From assembly GCA_029058705.1 (NCBI GenBank), contig JAIDXA010000020.1, positions 1-16,992 of the forward strand: a stretch of DNA of 16,992 bases. Direction: 5' to 3'. The notes under the pieces were generated by a model. That model was not told the origin of the DNA. It saw nothing but the letters and a program-made list of their open reading frames with translations, and did no database searches. This DNA comes from Paramuribaculum sp. (GTDB lineage Bacteria; Bacteroidota; Bacteroidia; Bacteroidales; Muribaculaceae). The translations under genes were made by a program, and so were the position numbers. Below, one piece after another: positions 1-6,762 of the stretch. Numbering within the stretch: position 1 is the first letter of the stretch; every line of letters begins with the position of its first letter.

Positions 1-907
1 GGGTTATGAAGCTTCGGGAAGTGTAGATCGAATCGCCGAAGTCTGACGCATCGAGCGACGAAAGAAGCATCGGAACGGATTTGTGGGTTGTGTTGCTTTG
101 GGAAATGGCTTTTCCGAATCCTACAAGATTGTCGCGTCCGGTGAGTTCCGGAGTGGTCTGACGGTGATAGCCGAAAAGCTGCCAGTTGTCGGCGCGTGAG
201 GTTTCTCCTATAACGGCTATATAGATTTCCGGGACCGAATCGGTGTGGGTGGCCCTGGCATCGAATCTGAAGGCTGCTGATGTTTCGGCATAGGATGCAA
301 GGCGTTTTGTGCGGTCAACGGCAAGCCCTACATTATACAGCACGTTGACCGGATAGAGATCCGTCAGGGGGGAATAGTTTCGTGACGAAAAAAACGAGCA
401 CCCGAAAAAAATCAGGCCGCATAGCGTGGCAACTGTGCCGCAACGGCGTGTTGTCATTTTTGTCTGCTGGGACAGACGCCATTTCCCGACAACGGCCACG
501 ACTGATGCGGCGATCGGTGTCACATAGATAATGACAATCGCGCCAATGATCGGAAACATGTTGCCCAGCAGTTCGCCGACTTCATCGGGATTGGTTGTGG
601 CAACGTTGAGAAACATGTCGACGGCTATGATCGAACGGCCATACATGTAGAGCAGCACTATCTGGAATGCCGCGAAAAACATGACCGTGATCATCCACAA
701 TGACGTGCGGCCGATATGGCGCGACAGCGACATGAGAATTGCATAGACTCCTGCCGGGAGCAGGATGTTGGTCACAATCTGCACGAACGTGAGCGGTTCG
801 GTCAGCGACAGCCATATATTGGGAACAAGGCATGCGGCAAGAACCCATATGAGCAGGGCTGCCGCCATTTGCGGCTTTGATTGGATATGTTGGTCAGAAT
901 GCTTCAT
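1..907 (-). CDS. Phosphoethanolamine transferase, EptA/sulfatase-like family (partial, C-terminus beyond left edge)
   Basis: The 302 residues present show the N-terminal half of a lipid A-type phosphoethanolamine transferase. About five hydrophobic segments lie near residues 15-34, 42-62, 69-91, 115-142 and 154-172, which matches the inner-membrane anchor of this family. They are followed by the start of the periplasmic alkaline-phosphatase-fold domain. There the motif VIGETSRADNWQLFGYHRQT begins at residue 232; T236 is the expected catalytic nucleophile that carries the phosphoethanolamine intermediate. The stretch SNTTHKSVPMLLS near 271-283 also fits the family. Metal ligands further C-terminal lie outside the window. 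The ATG at 907-905 overlaps the end of the upstream Omp85-like gene by 14 nt, so translation is probably coupled. The expected reaction moves phosphoethanolamine from phosphatidylethanolamine to a lipid A or core phosphate, which would lower surface charge. The exact acceptor cannot be told from sequence. Family call is firm, acceptor is inference. Confidence 0.88.
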   Translation of the reverse strand, partial: MKHSDQHIQSKPQMAAALLIWVLAACLVPNIWLSLTEPLTFVQIVTNILLPAGVYAILMSLSRHIGRTSLWMITVMFFAAFQIVLLYMYGRSIIAVDMFLNVATTNPDEVGELLGNMFPIIGAIVIIYVTPIAASVVAVVGKWRLSQQTKMTTRRCGTVATLCGLIFFGCSFFSSRNYSPLTDLYPVNVLYNVGLAVDRTKRLASYAETSAAFRFDARATHTDSVPEIYIAVIGETSRADNWQLFGYHRQTTPELTGRDNLVGFGKAISQSNTTHKSVPMLLSSLDASDFGDSIYTSRSFIT

Positions 908-2084
908 TAATGCTGAATATAAATGCGGTTTCTCCTTTTGCAAGACCGAAATCAAGTCTTACATTGGTGAGCTTTTTGAATTCCCAGCGGTAGCCTATGC
1001 CGCAGTTGGGAAGAATCTGCCGGAACTGGATTTTTGAAAGTTCAGGAAAAACGGTGCCGGCTCCGAACCATACGACAATTCCGTTGCGGCGCCATATGTG
1101 CTGACGTAGTTCAAAGGTGAGATCCATCTCGCCCTTGTCGCGGAAACGTCCCTCGTAGTACCCGCGCATCGAATTGCTCCCTCCGAATGTCGAGAGCATG
1201 TCCCACGGAACCGTCCCGTAGGCGAGTCTGCCATGGAAACGCGCCGCACCGACTGCATCGCGCCACAGGCTCTGATAACCGCATAGCCTGACGTCTGTAT
1301 AAGAAAACGCATAAGTGTTTCCAAGAAACGCCGGGCAGAAACGTTGTTCAAGCTGCAGCAGCACTCCGCGCTGTGGGGCTGTAAAGTTGTCGCGCGTGTC
1401 ATATTGGGCGCGGAAACCTAAACCGATGGTGCTGAGATGGCGAGGATCTCCTTCCCATAGTTCGGGCCGTTCGCGATGGCGGGCGTTGACATAAGCATAC
1501 TGAATGGCAGGCCCGACATAGAGGGATTTTTGCAGCCGCCACAGGAAGTCGACCGACGCGTCGAAGTATAGCTCTTTGTATTTTGACGCGTTGTCCATGT
1601 TGATTCCATGGCCATAGCCGATTCCCCAGAATTTTCTGGGAAAAGAATAGAAATAGACATTGTAGTTGATGCGACGCGCGTCGTTGTTGAAAATATGGTC
1701 GCCGCGGAGTCCGAACATGTAGAATCCGGAGGTGGTCACGTCGGTATACAGTGACAGGTTTGACGGCTGCGTGACTGTATCTGTCCTGTTTGTCCGGTAG
1801 AATCCGGCCGCAACAAGACCAATGCCGAATTTCGTGTCGGAAGAGTAGTGGGGGCCACCGATAATGCTCATGTCGAACTTGCGGTTCGATGTGTCGCGGT
1901 TCGATTTGCCAAAATAATCTATTATTTTGGCAATAAGTCCTTTGGGCTTCACGACAGAATCCGCCGGAATCGAATCACAGGCAGCCACGCTGTCTGGCAT
2001 TTCTTCGACAGTGTGTGCGGCTCCACATAACGCGCACGTAGCCAATGCGGACAAGGTGATAAGAATTCGGTTGAAACAGTTCAC
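894..2084 (-). CDS. Omp85/BamA-TamA family outer-membrane barrel protein without POTRA domains
   Basis: This is a predicted 16-strand-type outer-membrane beta-barrel. The alternating pattern ends in a terminal Phe (SINEAF), a typical barrel-assembly signal. The motif GGSNSMRGYYEG (about residues 301-312, counted from the GTG start) matches the conserved (V/M)RGY/F motif of Omp85 loop 6. After the signal peptide (NCFNRILITLSALATCALCGAA) there is only a short linker and then the barrel, so POTRA domains are absent; about 396 residues is far shorter than BamA. The linker holds three close D-S-V/I triplets. The longest ORF starts at an ATG at 2138, but an excellent promoter (2126-2157) overlaps that ATG. 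I therefore choose the GTG at 2084-2082, which also gives a normal-length signal peptide. The gene overlaps the downstream phosphoethanolamine transferase by 14 nt. Short Omp85-like barrels are common in Bacteroidetes and their role is mostly unknown. Family call is good; the start is inference. Confidence 0.82.
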   Translation of the reverse strand: MNCFNRILITLSALATCALCGAAHTVEEMPDSVAACDSIPADSVVKPKGLIAKIIDYFGKSNRDTSNRKFDMSIIGGPHYSSDTKFGIGLVAAGFYRTNRTDTVTQPSNLSLYTDVTTSGFYMFGLRGDHIFNNDARRINYNVYFYSFPRKFWGIGYGHGINMDNASKYKELYFDASVDFLWRLQKSLYVGPAIQYAYVNARHRERPELWEGDPRHLSTIGLGFRAQYDTRDNFTAPQRGVLLQLEQRFCPAFLGNTYAFSYTDVRLCGYQSLWRDAVGAARFHGRLAYGTVPWDMLSTFGGSNSMRGYYEGRFRDKGEMDLTFELRQHIWRRNGIVVWFGAGTVFPELSKIQFRQILPNCGIGYRWEFKKLTNVRLDFGLAKGETAFIFSINEAF

Positions 2085-2125
2085 GGATGTTGGTAAATGA
2101 GGTTGATTCCGGTAGAAATGCGTGG

Positions 2126-2157
2126 CAAAAATAGTCATTTAATGCTCAATCGCCAAA
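2126..2157 (-). promoter_or_regulatory. Bacteroidetes-type promoter for the Omp85-like gene
   Basis: Read on the minus strand, TTTG (2157-2154) is followed by exactly 20 nt and then TATTTTTG (2133-2126), which matches TTTG-N20-TAnnTTTG in full. Transcription should begin near 2120. This lies downstream of the ATG at 2138 and about 35 nt upstream of the GTG at 2084. Confidence 0.7.
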
Positions 2158-2308
2158 AAAATGTTGGCCTTCTGACCAATTATGGTAAAAATGTCAACAG
2201 GATTTGATTGACTAAGAATTTATTTTATTGTAAAACAGATAGGGCAGTTGTCTTGTTTAATAGGAAAATCATCACAGAGATCCGACAAGTTTATCATTTG
2301 AGAAGATC

Positions 2309-3244
2309 ATGAAGTCCAGTTTCGTCATATTATTGTCATTGCTTATTCCGTCATCAGTTGTAGGAAAAGATCTGTCATTGTCGCAGGATACCGTTTTTCG
2401 GACGGATTCTGTAGTGTCGTCTGTGGATATGGCTGCAGAAACAATCCCGACATCATCTGATACGGTTAAGATCGATTCGATGCTTGTGGCAAAGGAGCTT
2501 TCAAGTGCGGAAATCGCTCTGGGGTGTCAGGAGGTAGGCGAGAGTCTGACGCTCTATGATTTCCCATATTCCCGCACGCGCAGCATGCCCCAGTGGCGGC
2601 GGCTGTGGCTCAACACCGGAATCCTTGTGGGGGCCGGAGTTTCGACAATGCTCATTCTTGAGGCGCTTCCTTCAGATGCGACGGCATGGAACAAGACCGA
2701 AAATGGAAAAGTGGGCATGTTCAGCCGTTGGTGGCGCAATGTTCATCTCGGACCTGTCTGGGACAAGGACAGCCCTGTTTTCAATTACGTTCTCCACCCA
2801 TATGCCGGCGCGGCCTATTACATGGGTGCGCGTTCGAACGGGTTCAATATGTGGGGATCGTTTCTATACTCATTCTGCATCTCGACTTTTTTCTGGGAAT
2901 ATGGTTTCGAGGCATTTAACGAAATCCCATCGGTCGAGGATCTGATCATCACGCCGGTTGTCGGCTCTCTTTTGGGCGAGGGCTTCTATGTTGCCAAACG
3001 ATATATCGTCAGCAACGGCTACCGCCTGTTTGGCTCAAAAGTGTTGGGCTATGCGGTCGCTTTTCTTCTTGATCCGCTCAATGAACTGACGGGATATTTC
3101 CGGGGCGACCAGAAAAAACTGGCTCGGCGGGCCGATTTCCGTAGAAACAGACCCGCCGAAAGCGGTGGACTTGACTTGTCGACGTGGATCGCTCCCTCGT
3201 CAGCAGGGCTGCAGGGAGGTCTGACGGTCACTTATACTTTCTGA
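2309..3244 (+). CDS. DUF3943 family envelope protein
   Basis: A 311-residue exported protein of unknown function. Residues 1-19 look like a signal peptide (MKSSFVILLSLLIPSSVVGK). Residues 21-65 form a Ser/Thr/Asp-rich linker with four D(S/T)(V/M) triplets (D27, D33, D51, D56). A hydrophobic helix follows near 99-119. The conserved core runs from about 157 to 225: NYVLHPYAGAAYYMGARSNG, then SFLYSFCISTFFWEYGFEAFNE, then PSVEDLIITPVVGSLLGE, split here only for reading. This is the pattern I know for DUF3943, often found in Gram-negative envelopes and linked by context to lipid or outer-membrane functions. The protein ends LTVTYTF, with a terminal Phe as in outer-membrane barrels. It is divergent from the Omp85-like gene and its stop lies 6 nt from the stop of the convergent GH95 gene. 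No molecular function can be assigned. Confidence 0.82.
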   Translation: MKSSFVILLSLLIPSSVVGKDLSLSQDTVFRTDSVVSSVDMAAETIPTSSDTVKIDSMLVAKELSSAEIALGCQEVGESLTLYDFPYSRTRSMPQWRRLWLNTGILVGAGVSTMLILEALPSDATAWNKTENGKVGMFSRWWRNVHLGPVWDKDSPVFNYVLHPYAGAAYYMGARSNGFNMWGSFLYSFCISTFFWEYGFEAFNEIPSVEDLIITPVVGSLLGEGFYVAKRYIVSNGYRLFGSKVLGYAVAFLLDPLNELTGYFRGDQKKLARRADFRRNRPAESGGLDLSTWIAPSSAGLQGGLTVTYTF

Positions 3245-3250
3245 TCCTGC

Positions 3251-5698
3251 CTATTGCTTCGTCAGGCTGATCCCTTCCGGAGTTGCGACAACGACGAATG
3301 TGTCGCCCTTTGATGTCGCGGCAGACGTCTCGTGATTGCCGTAACGAACGGTCAGAGGCTCGCCTGCAAGGGAACGGATTATGGCGCGTTTGAGCAAGGA
3401 GCCGGCAAAATCAATGTCTACTTCGAAGCCGCCACGTGCGAGAAGTCCCTTGACGGACCCCGTTGTCCATTGCGGAGGAAGCGCCGGCAAAAGATGGATC
3501 GTCGAGCTGTTGTGGCTCTGGAGGAGCATTTCGGCCATTCCGGCCGTTCCTCCGAAATTGCCGTCGATCTGAAATGGTGGATGCTGATCCCAGAGGTTAT
3601 TTCCGGTACCTTCGCTGAGAAGGTTGCGGAAAAGGGTATAGGCATGAGCACCGTCAAGCAGACGGGCCCAGTGGTTCAGCTTCCAGCCCATGCTCCATCC
3701 CGTAGCTTCATCGCCACGGTGGCGGAGGGTTGTCATGCAGGCTGACCGCATGACGGAATCAGCCAGCACATTGATCGAATTGCCGGGATGAAGGCCGAAA
3801 AGATGATTCGTGTGGCGGTGTTTGTCAGACGGATCGTCTATGTCGTTCCACCATTCCTGAAGCTGCCCGTAAGCACCGATGCGGTAGGGCGCAAGCTTGT
3901 TTAGACTGGAGCTCCATTCCGAAACCGATTTCCGATCGCGTCCCAATGTGTTTGCAGCCGCGATTGCATCGGAAAGAATCTGACGCGTGACCGCGAGCGC
4001 ATAGGTCGTTCCCAGATCGGCTGTGCCATGTTCCGGTGAATATGACGGATTGACAGTCAGTACGTCGCCGGCAGGTGATAGAAGGTCGGTCGCGAATTCG
4101 GCGCTTTCCTTTATGATCGGATAGCCGATGGTCTCAAGCCAGTTGCGGTCGCGGGTAAACAGATAATAGTCCCAGAGCTGTGTGGCGAGCCAGGGTCCGG
4201 CCGAAGGATTGTAGTTCCAGTCCATCGACGGCGAGTTCAGCGGAGCTGTAAAGCCGAATGGATTCCCGGATATCGCTGCTGTCCACCCTCGTGCGCCGTA
4301 ATATTTCTTAGCGGTTTCTCTCCCCGGTTCAACAACGGTTCTGACATAGTCGGTCAGCGGCTGAAAACACTCGGCCAGATTCGTGGTAGTTGCCGGCCAG
4401 TAGTTCATCTGCAGGTTGATGTTGTTGTGGTAATCCACTCTCCATGGCCCGTCTATATTGTTGTGCCACAGACCCTGAAGGTTGGCCGGGAGGGAGCCGG
4501 GGCGCGATGACGCGATGAGCAGATACCGTCCGAAATTGAAATATAGTTCTTCAAGTCCGAAGTCGGTTCCGCCATTGCGATAGTTTTCCAGACGCTTTGG
4601 CGTCGGTTCTGCGTGGCGTGACGATTCCGGATTTATCGATAGGCTCACACGGTTATAAAGGCGCGAATAATCGGCGAAGTGCCTGTCCTTGAGATCGGCA
4701 AACGTCCGGCGGCCGGCAGCGAGCGCGCGGGCCATGACGATAGGTTCGGGATCAGAGCCCGTATAGGTCTTCGGATCCGTCATGTCGGGATGGAAATTCA
4801 TTTTGTAGTCAGTTGCCGCTGCAACGATAAACTCGGCCGTCCTTGCGTTGCTTACTGTGATTTTTCCTGTTTTTGGGTCGGCCACGGCCTTGCCTCCGTC
4901 GGGAGTCCTTGCCGTGACACATAGACTCCATTTCATGCCATTGTCAAGCGTTCCGGAAAAAACAAGTCCTTTAGTGCCCGAGGCTGTCTTGCCGACACTG
5001 GCTATTGCATGGGGTGAATCAAATGAAAATGTTACTGGCAGCGGTTTTCCTCCTGTCGAAGTTATCCGCCAGACCTGTACGCTGTCAGGATTGGAAGCGA
5101 AAAATTCGCGGCGTATATGGCGTCCGTCGGCATCGAATTCAACTGTCGCGAACGCGCTGTCGACCATCAGGGCTCGCGAATATCCGCTTATGGCCGATTC
5201 GTCGACAGGTGTGGACAGATAAGCCTCACCCAATTCAGTAAAACAGCCGAAGCGGCTTCGGTCATAGCCGATCTTGCCGCTGAAGTTCCGGCCTATTATT
5301 TTGTCAGCCTCATTGTTGTGGCCGGCAAGAAGCAAGGTGCGGATTGTGTCGAGGGTGGCAGGTGACACCTCGCGGTTCATGTCCCAGTATTCAGTTGCGC
5401 CGGTTCCAGGGCCACCCGTCCATAACGACTTTTCGTTAAGGACAATCCGCTCTCTCCCTACCGAACCGAGAATCGTTGCGCCGAAACTGCCGTTGCCTAT
5501 GGGAATGCCGGAAGATTCCCATTCCGGATCCGGATTTGCTATCGTAGCGGAAAAATCGTTGATGAGCCATGGCGCTTTGCTTTCCGACGATGTCGGCGAG
5601 TCAAACCATATGGAGCGGTTCTTGTCATCAACGCTGAGTGCAAAAAGATTTAAGGTTGATGCTGCTATGATTGCTGCTGAAAAAAATCTGTTTCTCAT
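3251..5698 (-). CDS. GH95 alpha-L-fucosidase-like glycoside hydrolase, exported
   Basis: Full-length GH95 enzyme (815 residues) with a signal peptide at about 1-20 (MRNRFFSAAIIAASTLNLFA). The N-terminal beta-sandwich has the family hallmark GIPIGNGSFGATILG (64-78) and LNEKSLWTGGP (87-97). In the (alpha/alpha)6 barrel the catalytic motifs are intact: DYHNNINLQMNYWP (422-435), whose N426 and N428 correspond to the two Asn residues that activate water in the characterised Bifidobacterium AfcA; NPSYSPEHG with E556 as the likely acid; and HPPFQIDGNFGGTAG with D712. GH95 enzymes invert configuration, mostly hydrolysing alpha-1,2-L-fucose on host or xyloglucan glycans; a few act on alpha-L-galactose, so the sugar should be treated as probable. 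The signal peptide suggests a periplasmic location. No SusC/SusD neighbours occur. A MITE-like element occupies its upstream region. Family call very secure, exact substrate less so. Confidence 0.93.
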   Translation of the reverse strand: MRNRFFSAAIIAASTLNLFALSVDDKNRSIWFDSPTSSESKAPWLINDFSATIANPDPEWESSGIPIGNGSFGATILGSVGRERIVLNEKSLWTGGPGTGATEYWDMNREVSPATLDTIRTLLLAGHNNEADKIIGRNFSGKIGYDRSRFGCFTELGEAYLSTPVDESAISGYSRALMVDSAFATVEFDADGRHIRREFFASNPDSVQVWRITSTGGKPLPVTFSFDSPHAIASVGKTASGTKGLVFSGTLDNGMKWSLCVTARTPDGGKAVADPKTGKITVSNARTAEFIVAAATDYKMNFHPDMTDPKTYTGSDPEPIVMARALAAGRRTFADLKDRHFADYSRLYNRVSLSINPESSRHAEPTPKRLENYRNGGTDFGLEELYFNFGRYLLIASSRPGSLPANLQGLWHNNIDGPWRVDYHNNINLQMNYWPATTTNLAECFQPLTDYVRTVVEPGRETAKKYYGARGWTAAISGNPFGFTAPLNSPSMDWNYNPSAGPWLATQLWDYYLFTRDRNWLETIGYPIIKESAEFATDLLSPAGDVLTVNPSYSPEHGTADLGTTYALAVTRQILSDAIAAANTLGRDRKSVSEWSSSLNKLAPYRIGAYGQLQEWWNDIDDPSDKHRHTNHLFGLHPGNSINVLADSVMRSACMTTLRHRGDEATGWSMGWKLNHWARLLDGAHAYTLFRNLLSEGTGNNLWDQHPPFQIDGNFGGTAGMAEMLLQSHNSSTIHLLPALPPQWTTGSVKGLLARGGFEVDIDFAGSLLKRAIIRSLAGEPLTVRYGNHETSAATSKGDTFVVVATPEGISLTKQ

Positions 5699-5751
5699 GA
5701 ATTTTTTATGGGTTGATTGTCTTTTTTGTGGATACGTGTTTGGTCTGATAA

Positions 5752-5946
5752 GAGAGCGTTTGGATTTAAATCAAATTAAGACTGAGAGTGTTTTTTGAGC
5801 GAATTCCGCGAGTTGAAGAAGGAGCATAGCGGGCTATGCGACCGATGAGACTTGGCTGTATTCGCCAAAAAAGGTCTCAGGATTATTTTGAAGTTTCTGC
5901 CGTTCATTCGTATTACTGTTAACGCGGTTTAAATTCAAACACTCTC
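5752..5946. mobile_element. MITE-like non-coding element with 21-nt terminal inverted repeats and TAA flanks
   Basis: The ends 5752-5772 (GAGAGCGTTTGGATTTAAAT, plus C) and 5926-5946 are inverted copies that match at 18 of 21 positions; all three differences are transitions. The element is flanked on both sides by TAA (5749-5751 and 5947-5949), which looks like a 3-bp target-site duplication. A second copy of the end, GAGAGTGTTT, lies inside at 5784-5793. The 195-bp interior holds no ORF but has several hairpins. Ends starting GAG with a TNA duplication are what I recall for the IS1031 group of the IS5 family, so a non-autonomous derivative of such an IS is my inference. No transposase is present in the window to pair it with. 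Confidence 0.6.
5791..5879. other. Hairpin cluster inside the MITE-like element, with competing stems
   Basis: Three stems are visible. TTTTTTGAGCGAAT (5791-5804) pairs with ATTCGCCAAAAAA (5860-5872) with one bulged A. GCATAG (5824-5829) pairs with CTATGC (5834-5839) around CGGG. TGAGAC (5846-5851) pairs with GTCTCA (5874-5879), enclosing TTGGC (5852-5856) paired with GCCAA (5864-5868). The first and third structures use the same bases (5860-5872), so they exclude each other. If transcribed from the acetyltransferase side, the element would lie between that gene and GH95. Confidence 0.5.
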
Positions 5947-5950
5947 TAAG

Positions 5951-6544
5951 TTACGGGTCGATCCGGTCATCTTCGGAGATCTTTCTGATGATTCTGGCCG
6001 GATTTCCTGCAACAAGGGTCATTGCCGGGATTGAAGCGGTCACCACGCTGCCGGCTCCGACAACAGCCCCTCGCCCGATTGTGACACCGGGAAGAATTGT
6101 GGCATTTCCACAAATCCACACATCGTCGTCGATAATGACGGGAGCTGCTTTCATGAGACCTTCTGCCCGTTGGTCGGGAAGCAGGGCATGGGTAATCGTG
6201 AAAATGCTCACATTCGGTCCGATGAAAACGCGATTGCCGATCCTGACCTCTGTTTCATCAAGAATCGTCAGCCCGTAATTGGCAATGAGATTGTCGCCGA
6301 TGGAAATGTTGAAACCGAAATCACACCGGAACGGACTGTGGACCAACGGCTGTTTTCCGACATGTCCGCATATCTCCCGAAGAAGAGATTCGCGCGGGGC
6401 ACTCTCTTCCGGAGGAAGCAGATTGAATCTGTGGCATTTTGATTCAGTCTGTTTGAGAAGCAGACTGATTTCATCGGATATACCGTAGATCCATTCTCCT
6501 TTTGACAGCGAGTCAAGCAACTGTTGTGCGGATTGTGTGGACAT
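5951..6544 (-). CDS. Hexapeptide-repeat sugar O-acetyltransferase (Maa/LacA/NodL type)
   Basis: A 197-residue left-handed beta-helix acetyltransferase. Residues 16-43 (GEWIYGISDEISLLLKQTES and on) resemble the N-terminal maltose-acetyltransferase domain. From about 78 to 175 there are hexapeptide repeats (I/V-G-x-x-V/A): ISIGDN, VRIGNRVFIGPNV, PVIIDDDVWICGNATILPGV, TIGRGAVVGAGSVV. H119 in SIFTITHALLP aligns with the catalytic His of LacA. The closing NPARIIRKI is typical. The enzyme would transfer acetyl from acetyl-CoA to a hydroxyl of a sugar or sugar-like acceptor in the cytoplasm; the acceptor is not predictable. I choose the ATG at 6544 rather than the upstream TTG at 6571, because the TTG overlaps a promoter -7 box (6569-6576). 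The gene is divergent from nifJ and upstream of the MITE-like element and GH95. Confidence 0.88.
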   Translation of the reverse strand: MSTQSAQQLLDSLSKGEWIYGISDEISLLLKQTESKCHRFNLLPPEESAPRESLLREICGHVGKQPLVHSPFRCDFGFNISIGDNLIANYGLTILDETEVRIGNRVFIGPNVSIFTITHALLPDQRAEGLMKAAPVIIDDDVWICGNATILPGVTIGRGAVVGAGSVVTASIPAMTLVAGNPARIIRKISEDDRIDP

Positions 6545-6568
6545 ATGTCTCTGAGTTCTTGATTTCCG

Positions 6569-6576
6569 CAAAGATA
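6569..6576 (-). promoter_or_regulatory. Promoter -7 element for the acetyltransferase gene
   Basis: On the minus strand TATCTTTG fits the Bacteroidetes -7 consensus TAnnTTTG exactly, followed by GCGG. A start near 6562 would leave about 18 nt before the ATG at 6544. The -33 region reads TTTT about 20 nt upstream rather than TTTG, so the upstream half is imperfect. Confidence 0.6.
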
Positions 6577-6635
6577 CGAAAGAAAATCCGATGAAAAAAA
6601 CGATTGCCGTGCATGGTGAAAATTAAGGCTGATTG

Positions 6636-6667
6636 GTTGCGTATTAGCGGATATTTTTGTAACTTCG
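6636..6667 (+). promoter_or_regulatory. Candidate promoter region of nifJ
   Basis: Two overlapping options exist. TATTTTTG (6652-6659) is an exact TAnnTTTG but lacks a well-placed -33 box. TAACTTCG (6660-6667) has one mismatch but is preceded at 20 nt by GTTG (6636-6639), close to TTTG. Either gives a leader of roughly 90 to 100 nt before the nifJ ATG. Confidence 0.5.
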
Positions 6668-6671
6668 CAGC

Positions 6672-6714
6672 GTGTAAGGGATGGCCAGGATCAGACATCC
6701 TGTCGCCCTTGTAT
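6672..6714 (+). other. Stem-loop in the nifJ 5' leader
   Basis: CAGGAT (6686-6691) pairs with ATCCTG (6697-6702) around a CAGAC loop. An outer stem GTGTAAGGG (6672-6680) pairs with CCCTTGTAT (6706-6714), using G-U pairs at its base. The two are separated by an internal loop. It lies just inside the predicted transcript and ends about 48 nt before the start codon. Function is unknown; it may stabilise the mRNA or bind a regulator. Confidence 0.45.
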
Positions 6715-6762
6715 CCAACATGTTAAGGAAAAACCATTTCCAAATTATAGATTTCTACACTT

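Noticed and set aside
2291..2299. TATCATTTG upstream of the DUF3943 gene as a -7 box
   Set aside because: It has three rather than two bases between TA and TTTG and lies only 9 nt from the ATG, too close for a usual leader.
5274..5798. A 174-codon plus-strand frame starting opposite GH95 and running into the MITE-like element
   Set aside because: Most of it is antisense to the GH95 N-terminus and it shows no domain or plausible start signal.
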